NCBI GenBank assembly: GCA_020852965.1 | Contig: JADYZV010000047.1 | Span: 1-64,000, forward strand | Source of the DNA: Pirellulaceae bacterium | GTDB lineage: Bacteria; Planctomycetota; Planctomycetia; Pirellulales; Pirellulaceae | Length of the DNA stretch: 64,000 nucleotides | Direction: 5' to 3' | Shown: positions 27,174 to 37,300 of the stretch, in pieces | How the letters are laid out: the number at the start of each line of letters is the position of its first letter | How positions within the stretch are numbered: the first letter of the stretch is position 1 | The notes under the pieces: model-generated | What the model saw: only the letters and a program-made list of their open reading frames with translations | Databases searched by the model: none | Told to the model about the DNA's origin: nothing | Position numbers and translations under genes: made by a program

Positions 27174-27926
27174 ATGAATCGCTCGTATGTGTTGTTAACC
27201 GTCGTGGCAGGTCTCTACTTGAACACATTGTCAGCCATGGCTCACGAGTTTACCTGGGATAATCTGGCCTTTGCCAGTATCAAGCTAAATCCTGAGTTTG
27301 ACATCGATGCTAATGTCGATTGGTACATCGAGGAGTATCGCCCTGATGTCTGGAAGAAATACCGCAACGACGAGTTTTTGTTCCGTGAAAAATGGGAAGA
27401 GTCGCGTGAGCTGCTCCGACAGCGCATTGCTCAATTCAACTTGGAAGAGACTTTTGTCATCCGCGGCAATCTGCGGATTGGAGAGTACAATTTCGAGAGT
27501 CAAGAATTTCCACTCGAGCCCAATGGCTCGCAATCCTATTGGTACGAGAGCAGTTACAAGTACTCCGACGTCCTACCGAGCACGATGAAAGTGTACTTCA
27601 CAAATCACGAGTTCATGCGAGCTCTTCGGTTGGACAGGAACTCAGCCAAGAACCTGGTAACTTCGCGAAAAGACGCGTATGGAAACATCGACCGGGCAAT
27701 TTACGCCAACATCGAAATGCGAATTGTTAAGCTCGAAGCAGCAGGGGAACTAAAAGCCGAGGCACTCAGCGTGACCTATTACAGTGATTCAGCTCGCACG
27801 CGGCCTCTTGGTCCCAAGCTTGTTTGGACTCGACCCAAGACCGAAGAAGACAAGCCGCTGGCTTCCGGTATTTCCGGCGACTCCCTTTCTGCTGACAATG
27901 ACGGAGGTGTTGTCGCGAATCCGTAG
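27174..27926 (+). CDS. Secreted protein of unknown function
   Basis: 250 residues starting at ATG 27174 with a clear Sec signal peptide (MNRSYVLLTVVAGLYLNTLSA, cleavage near AMA-HE). The mature part is hydrophilic with TWDNLAFASIKLNPEFD, many Tyr/Trp residues and no Cys, suggesting a soluble periplasmic protein. It may belong to a small family of unknown function; I do not recognise it with confidence. The upstream frame to 27081 is ignored because it would bury the signal peptide. A terminator follows its stop codon. Confidence 0.75.
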   Translation: MNRSYVLLTVVAGLYLNTLSAMAHEFTWDNLAFASIKLNPEFDIDANVDWYIEEYRPDVWKKYRNDEFLFREKWEESRELLRQRIAQFNLEETFVIRGNLRIGEYNFESQEFPLEPNGSQSYWYESSYKYSDVLPSTMKVYFTNHEFMRALRLDRNSAKNLVTSRKDAYGNIDRAIYANIEMRIVKLEAAGELKAEALSVTYYSDSARTRPLGPKLVWTRPKTEEDKPLASGISGDSLSADNDGGVVANP

Positions 27927-27934
27927 AGCAAATC

Positions 27935-27968
27935 CCCGGTGGCCCGTTCTCGGTACACCGGGATTTTT
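27935..27968 (+). terminator. Rho-independent terminator of the secreted-protein gene
   Basis: CCCGGTG (27935-27941) pairs perfectly with CACCGGG (27956-27962) around 14 bases and is followed by a run of five Ts, 9 bases after the stop codon. Confidence 0.65.
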
Positions 27969-28119
27969 CTTGCAGATTCACTTTTGCATTGAAGCATGTT
28001 GCGCATGACGGCGAAACACAGAGAGCTACTCTGCTGGCGCAGGGCAATCTGTTAATAACTATCCATAATATGGATCAAGCCATAGTTGAGATCCGTCCAG
28101 ATTCAAAATAAAGCGATTT

Positions 28120-28833
28120 ATGACGACAACAGACTTGGAAGTCCAAACCTCAGAAATCTCCCTCTCGACAAAGAAGGTTGGATTTTGGTCTGCCGTTCTC
28201 AGCACGATATTTAGCCTTGCTTATGTTATCGGGCAACTGGCGGAATGGCAGGGGCTGCTAGGATCAGCTGGTGGTCCAACCAGCCTCAGTACACCACTGG
28301 GCCTGGTCGTACTGTTGGTGCCTTCACTTCTGTTGGGATCGTCATTTCTTGTGTTGGTTGCGAGCATCCATCAGCTAGCTCCGGAAGATCGAAAAGTATG
28401 GAGCTTGTCCGCCGTGGCCTTTGCCACCGCGTACGCGGCGTTGACAGGAACGGTCTACTTTGTCCAACTCTCGTTTGTTGCACCCCGCCTTGCCCGCGGT
28501 CAAATTGAGGGCATGGAAATGTTTCTGTTTGTGCCCTTCGATTCATTCTTCTATTCCGTGGATATTCTCGGCTATAGCTTCATGAGCGTAGCAACGCTGT
28601 TGGCCGGGAGAGTTTTCTTGAGGAGCGGGACTAGCCGAGTAGTACGATGGCTGTTGACTGCCAACGGCATGCTATTGCCATTCATCGCGTTGCAGATCTA
28701 TTACCAGCCGTTGATATGGTGCGCTTCACTCTGGGCCATCACCTTCCCCGGCGCCACTTGGGCACTCGCAATCCTGTTTCGTCGCGCGGTGCCTTTACCC
28801 AACCGGACATTGGGATCGGCACTTCGGTCGTAA
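28120..28833 (+). CDS. Multi-pass membrane protein of unknown function
   Basis: 237 residues with about six membrane helices (for example SAVLSTIFSLAYVIGQLAEW, LGLVVLLVPSLLLGSSFLVLV and WLLTANGMLLPFIALQIYY). An ATG at 28120 starts the frame after an AT-rich leader containing a small dyad ATCCAT-AAT-ATGGAT (28061-28075). The family is not recognised; such small proteins are frequent in bacterial genomes. csrA lies 227 bases downstream on the same strand but is probably separate. Confidence 0.7.
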   Translation: MTTTDLEVQTSEISLSTKKVGFWSAVLSTIFSLAYVIGQLAEWQGLLGSAGGPTSLSTPLGLVVLLVPSLLLGSSFLVLVASIHQLAPEDRKVWSLSAVAFATAYAALTGTVYFVQLSFVAPRLARGQIEGMEMFLFVPFDSFFYSVDILGYSFMSVATLLAGRVFLRSGTSRVVRWLLTANGMLLPFIALQIYYQPLIWCASLWAITFPGATWALAILFRRAVPLPNRTLGSALRS

Positions 28834-28955
28834 TTTCCGCAATCGCGAAGACGCTGTTCGATCGCACTGCAGAGCATTGAGGCTGCCATCCGGCCAAGCT
28901 TAGAACAGCGGCCAAACCGCAAAAAAATCACTCGAATTTGGATTTTGTCGAGCAA

Positions 28956-28974
28956 TGTGACCAAAGTTGTCACA
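28956..28974. promoter_or_regulatory. Inverted repeat upstream of csrA
   Basis: TGTGAC and GTCACA, exact reverse complements with a 7-base spacer, 87 bases before the csrA start. The half-sites recall CRP-family sites but the spacing differs, so the binding protein is unknown. Confidence 0.3.
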
Positions 28975-29060
28975 GCCCAAGCTGATAACTAATTGTGTTG
29001 GGACGCGGCAAACCAACGACAACACTTCGCCGCAGCCATTGAACTCAAGGAAGAATCAAA

Positions 29061-29270
29061 ATGCTAGTTCTAAGCCGCAAAGTGGGTGAGAAGCTGGTAA
29101 TCGACGGAAATATCACTGTGGAAGTCGTCAAGATCCAAGGCAACCGTATCACGCTCGGCGTCGTTGCCCCGTCCGATGTCAAGATTTTGCGTGGCGAGTT
29201 GATTCAGAAACCGGCCAAGTCCAAAACAACAAAACTTATTGTCGAGGATGGCCTGTTGGTTGCTTGCTAG
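29061..29270 (+). CDS. csrA: Carbon storage regulator CsrA
   Basis: 69-residue RNA-binding translational regulator. It begins with the diagnostic MLVLSRKVGEKLVIDGNITV and contains KIQGNRITLGVVAPSDVKILRGEL, giving the full five-strand CsrA core; the tail is slightly longer than usual. CsrA binds GGA motifs in mRNA leaders to block or stabilise messages. AAGGAAG stands just upstream of the ATG as ribosome binding site. It is monocistronic here, with a methyltransferase gene convergent downstream. Confidence 0.96.
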   Translation: MLVLSRKVGEKLVIDGNITVEVVKIQGNRITLGVVAPSDVKILRGELIQKPAKSKTTKLIVEDGLLVAC

Positions 29271-29351
29271 TCAATGCGCGAGCTACGCTTGTGTTTGAGG
29301 CGGCTGGTTAAAAGATATATGTTTTGGCAATCGATATCCTGCCTTCCTCGA

Positions 29352-30068
29352 TCATCCAGCTTTCTTTGCAATGAAAACAATCCATGGACTCAAACTCGCT
29401 ATTTTTCTAAGGCCTGTCCATTTTTCGACGGCTACTGCGGCGGGGATAAGGCGGGAATCACTGTCCCGGGAAAAGAATGGGAGCCAGCAGAGACCCTCTT
29501 CCTCGATCATTTGGAAGTCATGTTGGTTCATTATCCTGCGCCATGGCGCGTAAGCTTCCTTGTAATGTGCATGTGCGTTGCGGTCACCTTTGGTTGGAAA
29601 CCAATTCTTCAGCAGACCTCGCAATGAAATTCTGTTCTGAAAAACTCCGACAAAAAATCCGCCCGGCTCTAACACGCGTTGAGCTTCTTGGATAAACCAA
29701 TCACATTCCAGCATTTCGCTGACTTCAATGCCAAGCAGCAGTCGCACGGACTCTGATTGGCTGGGAAACTCTTGGGAATCTGGCTCAACGCAGATGCATT
29801 CGGCGTCAGGTATCCGTTCTTGGCAGATCCTAAGCGACTCCCCATCGACGTCGGTGCCAGTAATGTGCCAACCGAGATCGGATAACATCCTTCCCCAGCG
29901 CCCACCCCCGATTCCGATTTCCAATGCCCTCGCGGGCTGCCCCGCCAATTCGTGGGCTTGCAAGATTAACCGCTGCTCTACGTCAGTGATATATTTGCCC
30001 CAGCGTTGCAGTAACGTTCTTTTCCCAAGTGGTTCTGGGGGCCATGTAATCCACAACGTCGGCAACAT
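29352..30068 (-). CDS. Class I SAM-dependent methyltransferase
   Basis: 238 residues. SAM-binding motif I is ALEIGIGGGRWGRML (about 48-62), motif II acid is in ITGTDVDGESLRICQ, and the later VLEPGGFFVGVFQNR corresponds to the post-motif III region. Substrate unknown; the fold is that of small-molecule or glycan methyltransferases (Methyltransf_11/25 type). No operon partner; it converges on csrA with 81 bases between and has a 225-base leader upstream. Confidence 0.87.
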   Translation of the reverse strand: MLPTLWITWPPEPLGKRTLLQRWGKYITDVEQRLILQAHELAGQPARALEIGIGGGRWGRMLSDLGWHITGTDVDGESLRICQERIPDAECICVEPDSQEFPSQSESVRLLLGIEVSEMLECDWFIQEAQRVLEPGGFFVGVFQNRISLRGLLKNWFPTKGDRNAHAHYKEAYAPWRRIMNQHDFQMIEEEGLCWLPFFSRDSDSRLIPAAVAVEKWTGLRKIASLSPWIVFIAKKAG

Positions 30069-30293
30069 GACTCATGTTTTTCCATTTGGTTTGTGTCGAT
30101 GGTAATTGAGTTCTTCTAGAGGATACTGTTGCGAACTCTACACCTGCGATAATAATTGGCGGTGAATTGCAGTAAAAACTTAATGGTTGGTAGCTACGAA
30201 CAACTGGATAAGCTTCGCGTGATAATCGTCTGGTGCGGCCAATCTTCATTCAGCAACTTACGCAGCAGGATCGTAGCGCGAAAACTGTCTTGC

Positions 30294-30713
30294 CTACTTG
30301 CTCAGCTTGGTGAGGTACTTCTCGGGGGCAGCGAGTAATTTGTCTTTACACGCTTCGCAGCATATCCAGACGTTTTGACCGTCCACTTCGACCTTTTCTG
30401 GTTCCCCCATCGTGCCGAGCATTTCGCCGCTCACCGGACAGAAGTGCTGTTTCATGGCTGACTGGCGATCTTCGTCTGAGAAGCTCGCCAGCGTCTCGGC
30501 CATTTTTTCCATGTCGGTCTTGCCTGCGCTTTCGCCTTCATGGTCGTGATCAGCGTGATCGTGGTCCATTTGATCGTGGCTCGACGACTCGGCTTCGGAA
30601 GTTGGCGGGGCCGCCGTGGAAGAGTCGGATTTCGTGGGATTGCATCCAGTAAAAACGAGAATCATGCCTGATCCCAGGGCCAGGGACAGCAATAGCTGTG
30701 TTTTCATTTCCAT
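30294..30713 (-). CDS. His-rich metal-binding lipoprotein with YHS-like Cys domain
   Basis: About 139 residues. The start is placed at ATG 30713 (MEMKTQLLLSLALG) because a lipoprotein signal with lipobox VFTGC follows; the frame to 30815 adds unlikely sequence. After a Ser/His linker (HDHADHDHEG) comes a compact domain with HFCPVSGEMLG and WICCEACKDKLLAAPEKYL, the pattern of YHS/heavy-metal-binding domains that hold copper by Cys, His and Met. It probably scavenges periplasmic metal. It is divergent from the anti-sigma/cusBA cluster, consistent with a shared regulator. Confidence 0.85.
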   Translation of the reverse strand: MEMKTQLLLSLALGSGMILVFTGCNPTKSDSSTAAPPTSEAESSSHDQMDHDHADHDHEGESAGKTDMEKMAETLASFSDEDRQSAMKQHFCPVSGEMLGTMGEPEKVEVDGQNVWICCEACKDKLLAAPEKYLTKLSK

Positions 30714-30846
30714 TGATCGCTTGCAGAGTTGGAGTAAACGAATTGGTGATTTGCCAACGGGACCTTTGGATGATCCAGGGCGACGATTCTTCACGAGATT
30801 TCTGAGTTTCTCCAAAAAACTGGTCTGGTTTTTCTACATTCCTGCC

Positions 30847-30865
30847 AATTCGTGGCGAATTCGTG
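30847..30865. promoter_or_regulatory. Tandem direct repeat in the divergent metal-resistance promoter region
   Basis: AATTCGTG occurs at 30847-30854 and 30858-30865, an 11-base period that would put both on one DNA face, between the divergent lipoprotein and anti-sigma genes. Possible binding site for a regulator; unproven. Confidence 0.3.
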
Positions 30866-30989
30866 AAGAAACAGCTTCCTGGTGCATCAAAAACTACGCT
30901 TACGAAAAGTTGCCTTTTGTGGGGGCGCGAGCAAACGACATAATGTACGTTTCGCATGCGTTTATTGACTCCCAGATGGAAGTGTTGTC

Positions 30990-31844
30990 ATGAAATGCTC
31001 TGATGTTCTAGACCGGCTCTCAGCCTACTACGATGGGGAACTGTCAGGCACGGCGCGGGATTCCATCGCTCAGCATCTGGCAGCGTGTGAGCGGTGCGCA
31101 TCCGAATATGCCGGGTTCGAATCGCTTTCTCGAATTGTGCAAGAGTCACCTTTGCCGACGGTGCCGCCAGAGATTTGGACAGGCATCGAGGCACAGCTGT
31201 CGAACAACACAAATACTGAGTCAGGAGTGAGTCTGGCTGAGCCGGCAATCCGACCACGGTCAAGGGTGTCAGTTCGCCAGTTGGCCCTGGCGGTTTCGGT
31301 TCTACTGCTTCTTGGCTATGGAGTCTGGCTATCACAGCACTTGGGGAATCCGCATCATGAACATAGCGCCGAATTCGTGGCCACGATGGACCATTATTTG
31401 ACGACGCTCGATGGTGACCCAGAAGGTGCAGAGCAGTTCCTATTGGATAAATACAACGGTCAAACCGTCGATCCCGAGGGAGCCTTGCGACTTGTCGGCT
31501 ACCGTCCTGCGGTTGCCCAGGGGCTGCCAGAGGGTTATTCGCTTGCATCGACGAGCGTCTTGAAAATGCCTTGCTGCACCTGTGTTAAGGCGGTCTGCAA
31601 GCGGCAAGATGGTTCGACTCTTGTATTGTTTGAACATGACGACGAGAAAACAGATTGGTTTGGCCAGCGCCCGACAAACATGGCGATGTGCGGGGACACC
31701 GAATGTTGCCTTGTCGACCTTGATTCGAGCATCGCTGCCACTTGGCAGCGAGGTTCTCGCTCCATGACCGCAGTTGGCGTTCGTGACAAGGCGGAAGTAA
31801 GCAAGCTCGCGAGTTGGTTGGATAACAAGGCGGAAGAGGGCTAA
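30990..31844 (+). CDS. zf-HC2 anti-sigma factor with Cys-rich sensor domain
   Basis: 284 residues. N-terminal zinc-containing anti-sigma domain (MKCSDVLDRLSAYYDGEL, HLAACERC), a membrane helix at about 97-115 (LALAVSVLLLLGYGVWL) and a periplasmic domain with LKMPCCTCVKAVCKRQDGS and MCGDTECCLVDLD. The Cys clusters suggest metal or thiol sensing outside the cell membrane that releases an ECF sigma factor inside. No sigma gene is next to it; the closest is at 51465. It precedes cusB by 66 bases and has a paralog at 49813-50661 with the same layout. The metal is inferred from context. Confidence 0.85.
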   Translation: MKCSDVLDRLSAYYDGELSGTARDSIAQHLAACERCASEYAGFESLSRIVQESPLPTVPPEIWTGIEAQLSNNTNTESGVSLAEPAIRPRSRVSVRQLALAVSVLLLLGYGVWLSQHLGNPHHEHSAEFVATMDHYLTTLDGDPEGAEQFLLDKYNGQTVDPEGALRLVGYRPAVAQGLPEGYSLASTSVLKMPCCTCVKAVCKRQDGSTLVLFEHDDEKTDWFGQRPTNMAMCGDTECCLVDLDSSIAATWQRGSRSMTAVGVRDKAEVSKLASWLDNKAEEG

Positions 31845-31910
31845 GAAAACCAAGCAGAAAATCAACTGCCAAAACGTCCGAACTGAGCAAACAACCAGAA
31901 AAACAGGAAC

Positions 31911-34295
31911 ATGAACCAAATCAACGCGTTTTATCAGCAACATCGTGGCAAACTCTGGATCGCGCAGGCAGTTGGGCTACTTCTACTTGGTCTGCTCATC
32001 GGTTTGTCATTACGTGGCGACGCGACGCCATCAGACGCAAATGGCGACGATGGTCTCGCTGCGCACGACGCACCCGATAAGGCAGCTGAAATTTGGACTT
32101 GTTCGATGCATCCGCAAATCCGGCGTGATGGTCCAGGAAAGTGTCCGATATGCGGTATGGACTTGGTGCCCGTAAAGAAGTCGGCGGGCGGAGTGCGTAC
32201 GATCTCAATTACCGCTGACGTGATGAAGCTGATGAATGTGCAAACCGTCCCGGTGGCCCGCAGGTATGTAACGGCTGATGTTCGGATGGTTGGCAAAGTC
32301 GAGTACGACGAAACTCGCTTGGCGCATATCACCGCTTGGGTATCTGGGCGGTTGGATCGGTTGTTCGTCGACTTCACCGGCGTGAGAGTCAACAAAGGCG
32401 ACCACATGGTTTCCATCTACAGTGAGGAGCTGTACACGGCGCAGGAAGAATTGATATCTGCAATACAATCCAGCGCACAGCGGCCCTCGTCTCGGTTTAT
32501 AGAACCTATTGATTTGGCGGAATCTGCGCGTGAAAAGCTGCGATTGCTTGGTATCACCGAGAAGCAAATTCAAGAGATTGAACAACGAGGCAAACCAACC
32601 GATCACATCACGATTTACTCGCCGGTTGGCGGAATCGTTATCCAAAAAATGAGACAGGAAGGTGATCGGGTTCGCACGGGGGATCGCGTTTACACAGTTG
32701 CTGACCTGACACAGTTGTGGGTCCAGCTGGATGCCTACGAATCCGATCTGGCCTGGCTGCGTTATGGACAGGACGTCGAATTCACGACGGAAGCATATCC
32801 CGGCGACGTCTTCCACGGACGAATCGCGTTCATAGATCCGATTCTAAATGAAGCAACTCGGACGGTCAAAGTGCGCGTCAATGTCTCGAACGAAGAAGGA
32901 CGTTTGAAACCGGAAATGTTCGTGCGTGCGATTGTTCGTTCTATGGTTGCCGCTGGCGGTCGAGTTCTCGATGCGTCGCTGGCGGGAAAATGGATCAGCC
33001 CGATGCACCCGGAGATTGTCAAAGACGAACCAGGTAATTGTGATATCTGCGGCATGCCGTTGGTTAGGGCGGAGACGCTCGGCTATGTCACAGCGGAACC
33101 AAGCGATACGGCCAAGCCACTGGTGATTCCTGTATCGGCGGCCTTGCTAACTGGAACGCGGGCAATTGTCTATGTGCAAGTTCCTGATGCTGTGGAGCCA
33201 ACTTACGAGGGACGTGAAGTCGTGCTTGGCCCGCGTGCTGGCGACTACTACCTGGTCAAAGCCGGGGTAAATGAAGGTGAGTTGGTTGTGACAAACGGCA
33301 ACTTTAAGCTGGATAGCGCGCTGCAGATATCGGCTAAACCATCCATGATGACGCCGGAAGGCGGAGGTGGCGGAAGTGGTCACAATCACGGTGGAGAATC
33401 GAAGCCGGCCGCGAACGGGGAGCCGATGAAAATGGCGGATCACAATAGCATGTCACTTCCGCCTGAATTGGAAAAGCAATTGCACCAAGTTGTTAGCTCC
33501 GTGGGGGCGGTCGGCGAGGCGATAGGAGAAGAGGACCTGGATACGATTCGTCGAGCCTACGCTCAGTTAGGCACTGCCGTAGTTTCGTTGAATATCGGTC
33601 AGCTGGCGGGTGACATGGGAGCACAACTCGGAGAGTTTGCGATGCTGCTTAGGAACGACGCCGCCGAAGGAAGCGAAATCAAGACCTTACAGGATGCGGA
33701 TCGGGTCTTCTTAGTTACGAAGCGCCACACCGAACGACTGCAACAGATGTTCGGGCTGTCTCACAACGGACATCAGACGGCCGAACAGAGTCTCGACGTG
33801 TCTGCTGAGTTTCGCGACCAGCTAGGCCAACTCGTTCGCCCTTACCTGACAATCGCCAGCGCGCTGGCAGCCGACGATCCTCAAACAGCCTCCGTTGCAG
33901 TGGCAGATCTTCGTCAATCGCTAAGTTCTATCAATGCTCAGTCCTTAAGTGGAAAGGCGATGGAGCGTTGGAACGCAGAGTCGAAGAGCATTTCCTCCAT
34001 TGTCGCAGGGTTGTCGAATGCAAGTGATCTCACATCACTTCGGTCTGCTTTTGCTCTAATGTCAGACGAACTTTTGACCTTGCACCGCACCTTTGGTTTG
34101 CCAAACAGCGATCAACTATTTGAACTTCATTGCCCGATGGCATTTGATGGCCGTGGAGCCAGTTGGATTCAGGCTGATGATGCGGTTCGCAATCCGTACT
34201 ACGGAGCGTCGATGTTAAAGTGTGCAGACAAGGTGGAGAAGCTGGGAGTGGAGGGATTGGGAGGTGGGAGCAACGTGAAGCCTCATCAGCACTGA
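31911..34295 (+). CDS. cusB: CusB-type RND metal efflux adaptor with two heavy-metal-binding domains and DUF3347
   Basis: 794-residue periplasmic adaptor joining the inner-membrane pump to the outer membrane and passing metal ions. Membrane anchor at 17-33. First metal-binding domain WTCSMHPQIRRDG...CPICGMDL with Cys64, Met66, His67, Cys78 and Cys81; a second at about 361-388 (WISPMHPEIVKDE...CDICGMPL) has lost the first Cys. Between them lie the barrel-sandwich and beta-barrel segments (SPVGGIVIQKMRQEGDRV). The C-terminal DUF3347 domain (LHCPMAFDGRGASWIQ, NPYYGASMLKC) is also known in copper proteins. The last residues (GLGGGSNVKPHQH) derive from a G-rich repeat. It precedes cusA by 69 bases. 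Confidence 0.93.
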   Translation: MNQINAFYQQHRGKLWIAQAVGLLLLGLLIGLSLRGDATPSDANGDDGLAAHDAPDKAAEIWTCSMHPQIRRDGPGKCPICGMDLVPVKKSAGGVRTISITADVMKLMNVQTVPVARRYVTADVRMVGKVEYDETRLAHITAWVSGRLDRLFVDFTGVRVNKGDHMVSIYSEELYTAQEELISAIQSSAQRPSSRFIEPIDLAESAREKLRLLGITEKQIQEIEQRGKPTDHITIYSPVGGIVIQKMRQEGDRVRTGDRVYTVADLTQLWVQLDAYESDLAWLRYGQDVEFTTEAYPGDVFHGRIAFIDPILNEATRTVKVRVNVSNEEGRLKPEMFVRAIVRSMVAAGGRVLDASLAGKWISPMHPEIVKDEPGNCDICGMPLVRAETLGYVTAEPSDTAKPLVIPVSAALLTGTRAIVYVQVPDAVEPTYEGREVVLGPRAGDYYLVKAGVNEGELVVTNGNFKLDSALQISAKPSMMTPEGGGGGSGHNHGGESKPAANGEPMKMADHNSMSLPPELEKQLHQVVSSVGAVGEAIGEEDLDTIRRAYAQLGTAVVSLNIGQLAGDMGAQLGEFAMLLRNDAAEGSEIKTLQDADRVFLVTKRHTERLQQMFGLSHNGHQTAEQSLDVSAEFRDQLGQLVRPYLTIASALAADDPQTASVAVADLRQSLSSINAQSLSGKAMERWNAESKSISSIVAGLSNASDLTSLRSAFALMSDELLTLHRTFGLPNSDQLFELHCPMAFDGRGASWIQADDAVRNPYYGASMLKCADKVEKLGVEGLGGGSNVKPHQH
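34241..34270 (+). repeat. G-rich low-complexity repeat in the cusB 3' end
   Basis: GCTGGGAGTGGAGGGATTGGGAGGTGGGAG, made of GGGAG units, encodes the Gly-rich tail. Related GGGAGTCTGGGAGTG-type sequence occurs at 40060, 59130-59166 and 59941. Confidence 0.5.
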
Positions 34296-34364
34296 CTGCT
34301 CCTAACTGTTTGACTCCCGACTTCCTTCACCCAGACGCTAGCCCTCGAACTCACAACCTAGAAA

Positions 34365-37300
34365 ATGCCAAATAGCGAAAACGCAGCCGACGACATCAAG
34401 CTGGCCCGGAAGACAATCCTCGGCGGTATCATCTGGTTCTGTCTTCACAATAAGCTCGTGATGTTGCTGCTCGTCTTAGCCATCGTGGGTTGGGGCGTCA
34501 TGGTCGCTCCTTTCGATTGGCAAGTTGGCAGCCTGCCCCGCAATCCTGTTCCCGTCGATGCGATTCCTGACATTGGTGAAAACCAGCAAATCGTCTTTAC
34601 CGAGTGGATGGGACGCAGTCCACAAGATGTTGAAGATCAAATTGGATATCCGATGACGGTCGCCTTGTTGGGCATCCCGGAAGTCAAGACGATTCGCAGC
34701 TATTCGATGTTTGGCTTCTCGACAATCTACATTATTTTCAACGAAAAGGCGGAATTCTATTGGTCGCGTTCACGAGTATTGGAAAAACTCAATAGTCTTC
34801 CTGCCGGAACGCTGCCCGAAGGCGTGCAACCAACACTTGGTCCTGACGCGACGGCACTCGGTCAGATTCTGTGGTACACACTCGAAGGCCAAGATCCAGA
34901 TGGAAATCCGACTGGTGGCTGGGATCTGAATGAGCTACGCACAGCACAGGATTGGTACGTTCGCTATGCGTTGGCTTCGGCTGAAGGCGTTAGTGAAGTC
35001 TCCTCGATTGGAGGTTTCATTCAAGAGTATCAGATTGATGTTGACCCTGACGCGATGCGTGCCGCCAAGGTTTCGCTGGCCGACGTGTTTCAGTCAGTTC
35101 GGATGTCGAATGTCGATGTCGGTGCACGAACCATTGAACTCAATAAGGCGGAGTATGTTATTCGTGGATTGGGATTTATTGAGCAAGTTGAAGATATTGA
35201 AAAGGCCGTGGTTCGAGTTGCCGACAATGTACCCATCACGATCAAGGACGTAGCTAAGGTCTCGCTTGGGCCGGCACTACGACGGGGCGCATTGGACAAA
35301 GCTGGCGCCGAAGCCGTCGGAGGCGTGACAGTCGTTCGCTATGGTTTCAATCCGCTGGAAGCGATTAGGAACGTCAAGAAGAAGATCGAAGAGGTTTCAC
35401 CTGGATTGCCCAGCAAGGTGGTCATCGACTATACGAAGACAACCGCATCGCAGGTGGACACGTATGCTGCCAATCACGGTTTGAAGCGTATTACGGGAGC
35501 CAATCCAAGTCACGACGAGTGGGTGCAACACTTGCGCACGACTGTTCGAGCGCAATGGCCGAACTGGATTACGACCAGTCAGATTCGCATCGTCCCTTTT
35601 TACGACCGGACGGGCGTGATCTATGAGACGCTGGGTACGTTGAATACGGCACTCAGTGAAGAGATTCTCGTGACAATCATCGTAATCCTTGTGATGGTCC
35701 TCCACTTGCGCAGCTCACTCCTAATCAGTGCATTGCTGCCGCTGGCGGTGCTGATGTGTTTCATCGCGATGAAAACGTTCGGCGTTGACGCGAACATCGT
35801 CGCCTTGTCGGGGATCGCAATTGCGATCGGCACGATGGTCGATATGGGGATTATCCTGTGTGAAAACATCCTGAAACATTTGGATGAGGCTAATCCAAAC
35901 GAAGACCGCGCGCACGTTATCTTTCGTGCAGCGAACGAAGTTGCCAGTGCAGTATTAACCGCCGTGTCCACTACCGTGGTTAGCTTTCTCCCGGTGTTCA
36001 CGATGGTTGCCGCGGAAGGCAAGCTATTTCGACCACTCGCGTTCACCAAGACGTTTGCCTTGGCTGCTTCCGTTATTGTGGCTCTGACAATTATCCCCCC
36101 GGCTGCTCACATTTTGATGGGCCAGCGAATGAAAGTTGGGGCAATTCGCCGCTATTCAATGTTCGCGCTTGTAGCGGCGGGTCTGATGGCTATGTTCATG
36201 GTGTCATGGTGGGTCGGCGCGATCGTTGCGGCGCTTGGCATCTACAAATTGCTGGAGGCACGAATTCCAGCCAACTATCGCAATTACGCTCCCTATGCCG
36301 CTAGCGGGTTGGCAGTGATAGTGGTGGGGTTCTTGCTAACCGACCACTGGCTGCCGCTCGGCCCCGAAAAGGGAATCGTTCGCAATTTTTTGTTTGTAGG
36401 GCTTTTGATCGGCGGGCTACTCGGCTTCTTCACTGTGTTTCAACGCTACCTCTATGAACCACTTCTTCGATGGTGCCTCGCGCACAAGCTGATATTTCTT
36501 TCCCTGCCTACCCTAATCCTTATGCTGGGAGGCTGCTCTTGGCTGGGGTTTGATCGCATCTTCTCGTTCATTCCGAAGGTCGCTTCCTCGGTCGGATTGT
36601 CTGAATCGTCAGTTCGCCAATCGCAACCGTGGGTTGCCGCCAGCAACGCCTTTCCGGGTATCGGCAAGGAGTTCATGCCGCCGCTTGACGAAGGTTCGTT
36701 TCTCTATATGCCCACTACGATGCCTCACGCTTCGATCGGCGAAGCCATGGACGTGCTGCAATTGCAGAACAGGATGCTAGTATCGATTCCTGAGGTGGAA
36801 TCAGTCGTTGGAAAGATCGGCCGCGCCGATAGCCCGCTCGACCCGGCTCCTATTTCGATGATTGAAACATTCATTTCATACAAATCGGAATACAAGACCG
36901 ACCAAAATGGTAACCGACTCGATTTTCGCTACGACGAGAAGTCAGGGGAATACGCGCGGGATGAAAACGGAGATCTGATCGAAGATCCTAGCGGACGACC
37001 GTTCCGTCAGTGGCGAGACAAAATCAAGTCGCCCAACGACATCTGGGAAGAGATCACCAAAGCCGCCGACATTCCCGGCACCACTTCGGCTCCCAAGCTG
37101 CAACCCATCGCGGCTCGCATTGTCATGCTGCAAAGCGGAATGCGTGCACCGATGGGAATGAAGATCAAAGGCCCTGATCTCGAAACCATCGAACGAGTAG
37201 CGTTGCAGATTGAAGGTCTGCTCAAGCAGGTTCCGACAATTCAAGCGTCCGCTGTCATCGCGGACCGAATCGTCGGCAAACCCTATTTGGAAATCGACAT

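Noticed and set aside
28956-28974. CRP binding site upstream of csrA
   Set aside because: Half-sites resemble TGTGA/TCACA but the spacing is nine rather than six bases.
30616-30993. 125-residue frame whose stop overlaps the anti-sigma start as ATGA, possible missing sigma factor
   Set aside because: No sigma2 or sigma4 motif could be read and it runs antisense through the lipoprotein gene; the overlap is probably chance.
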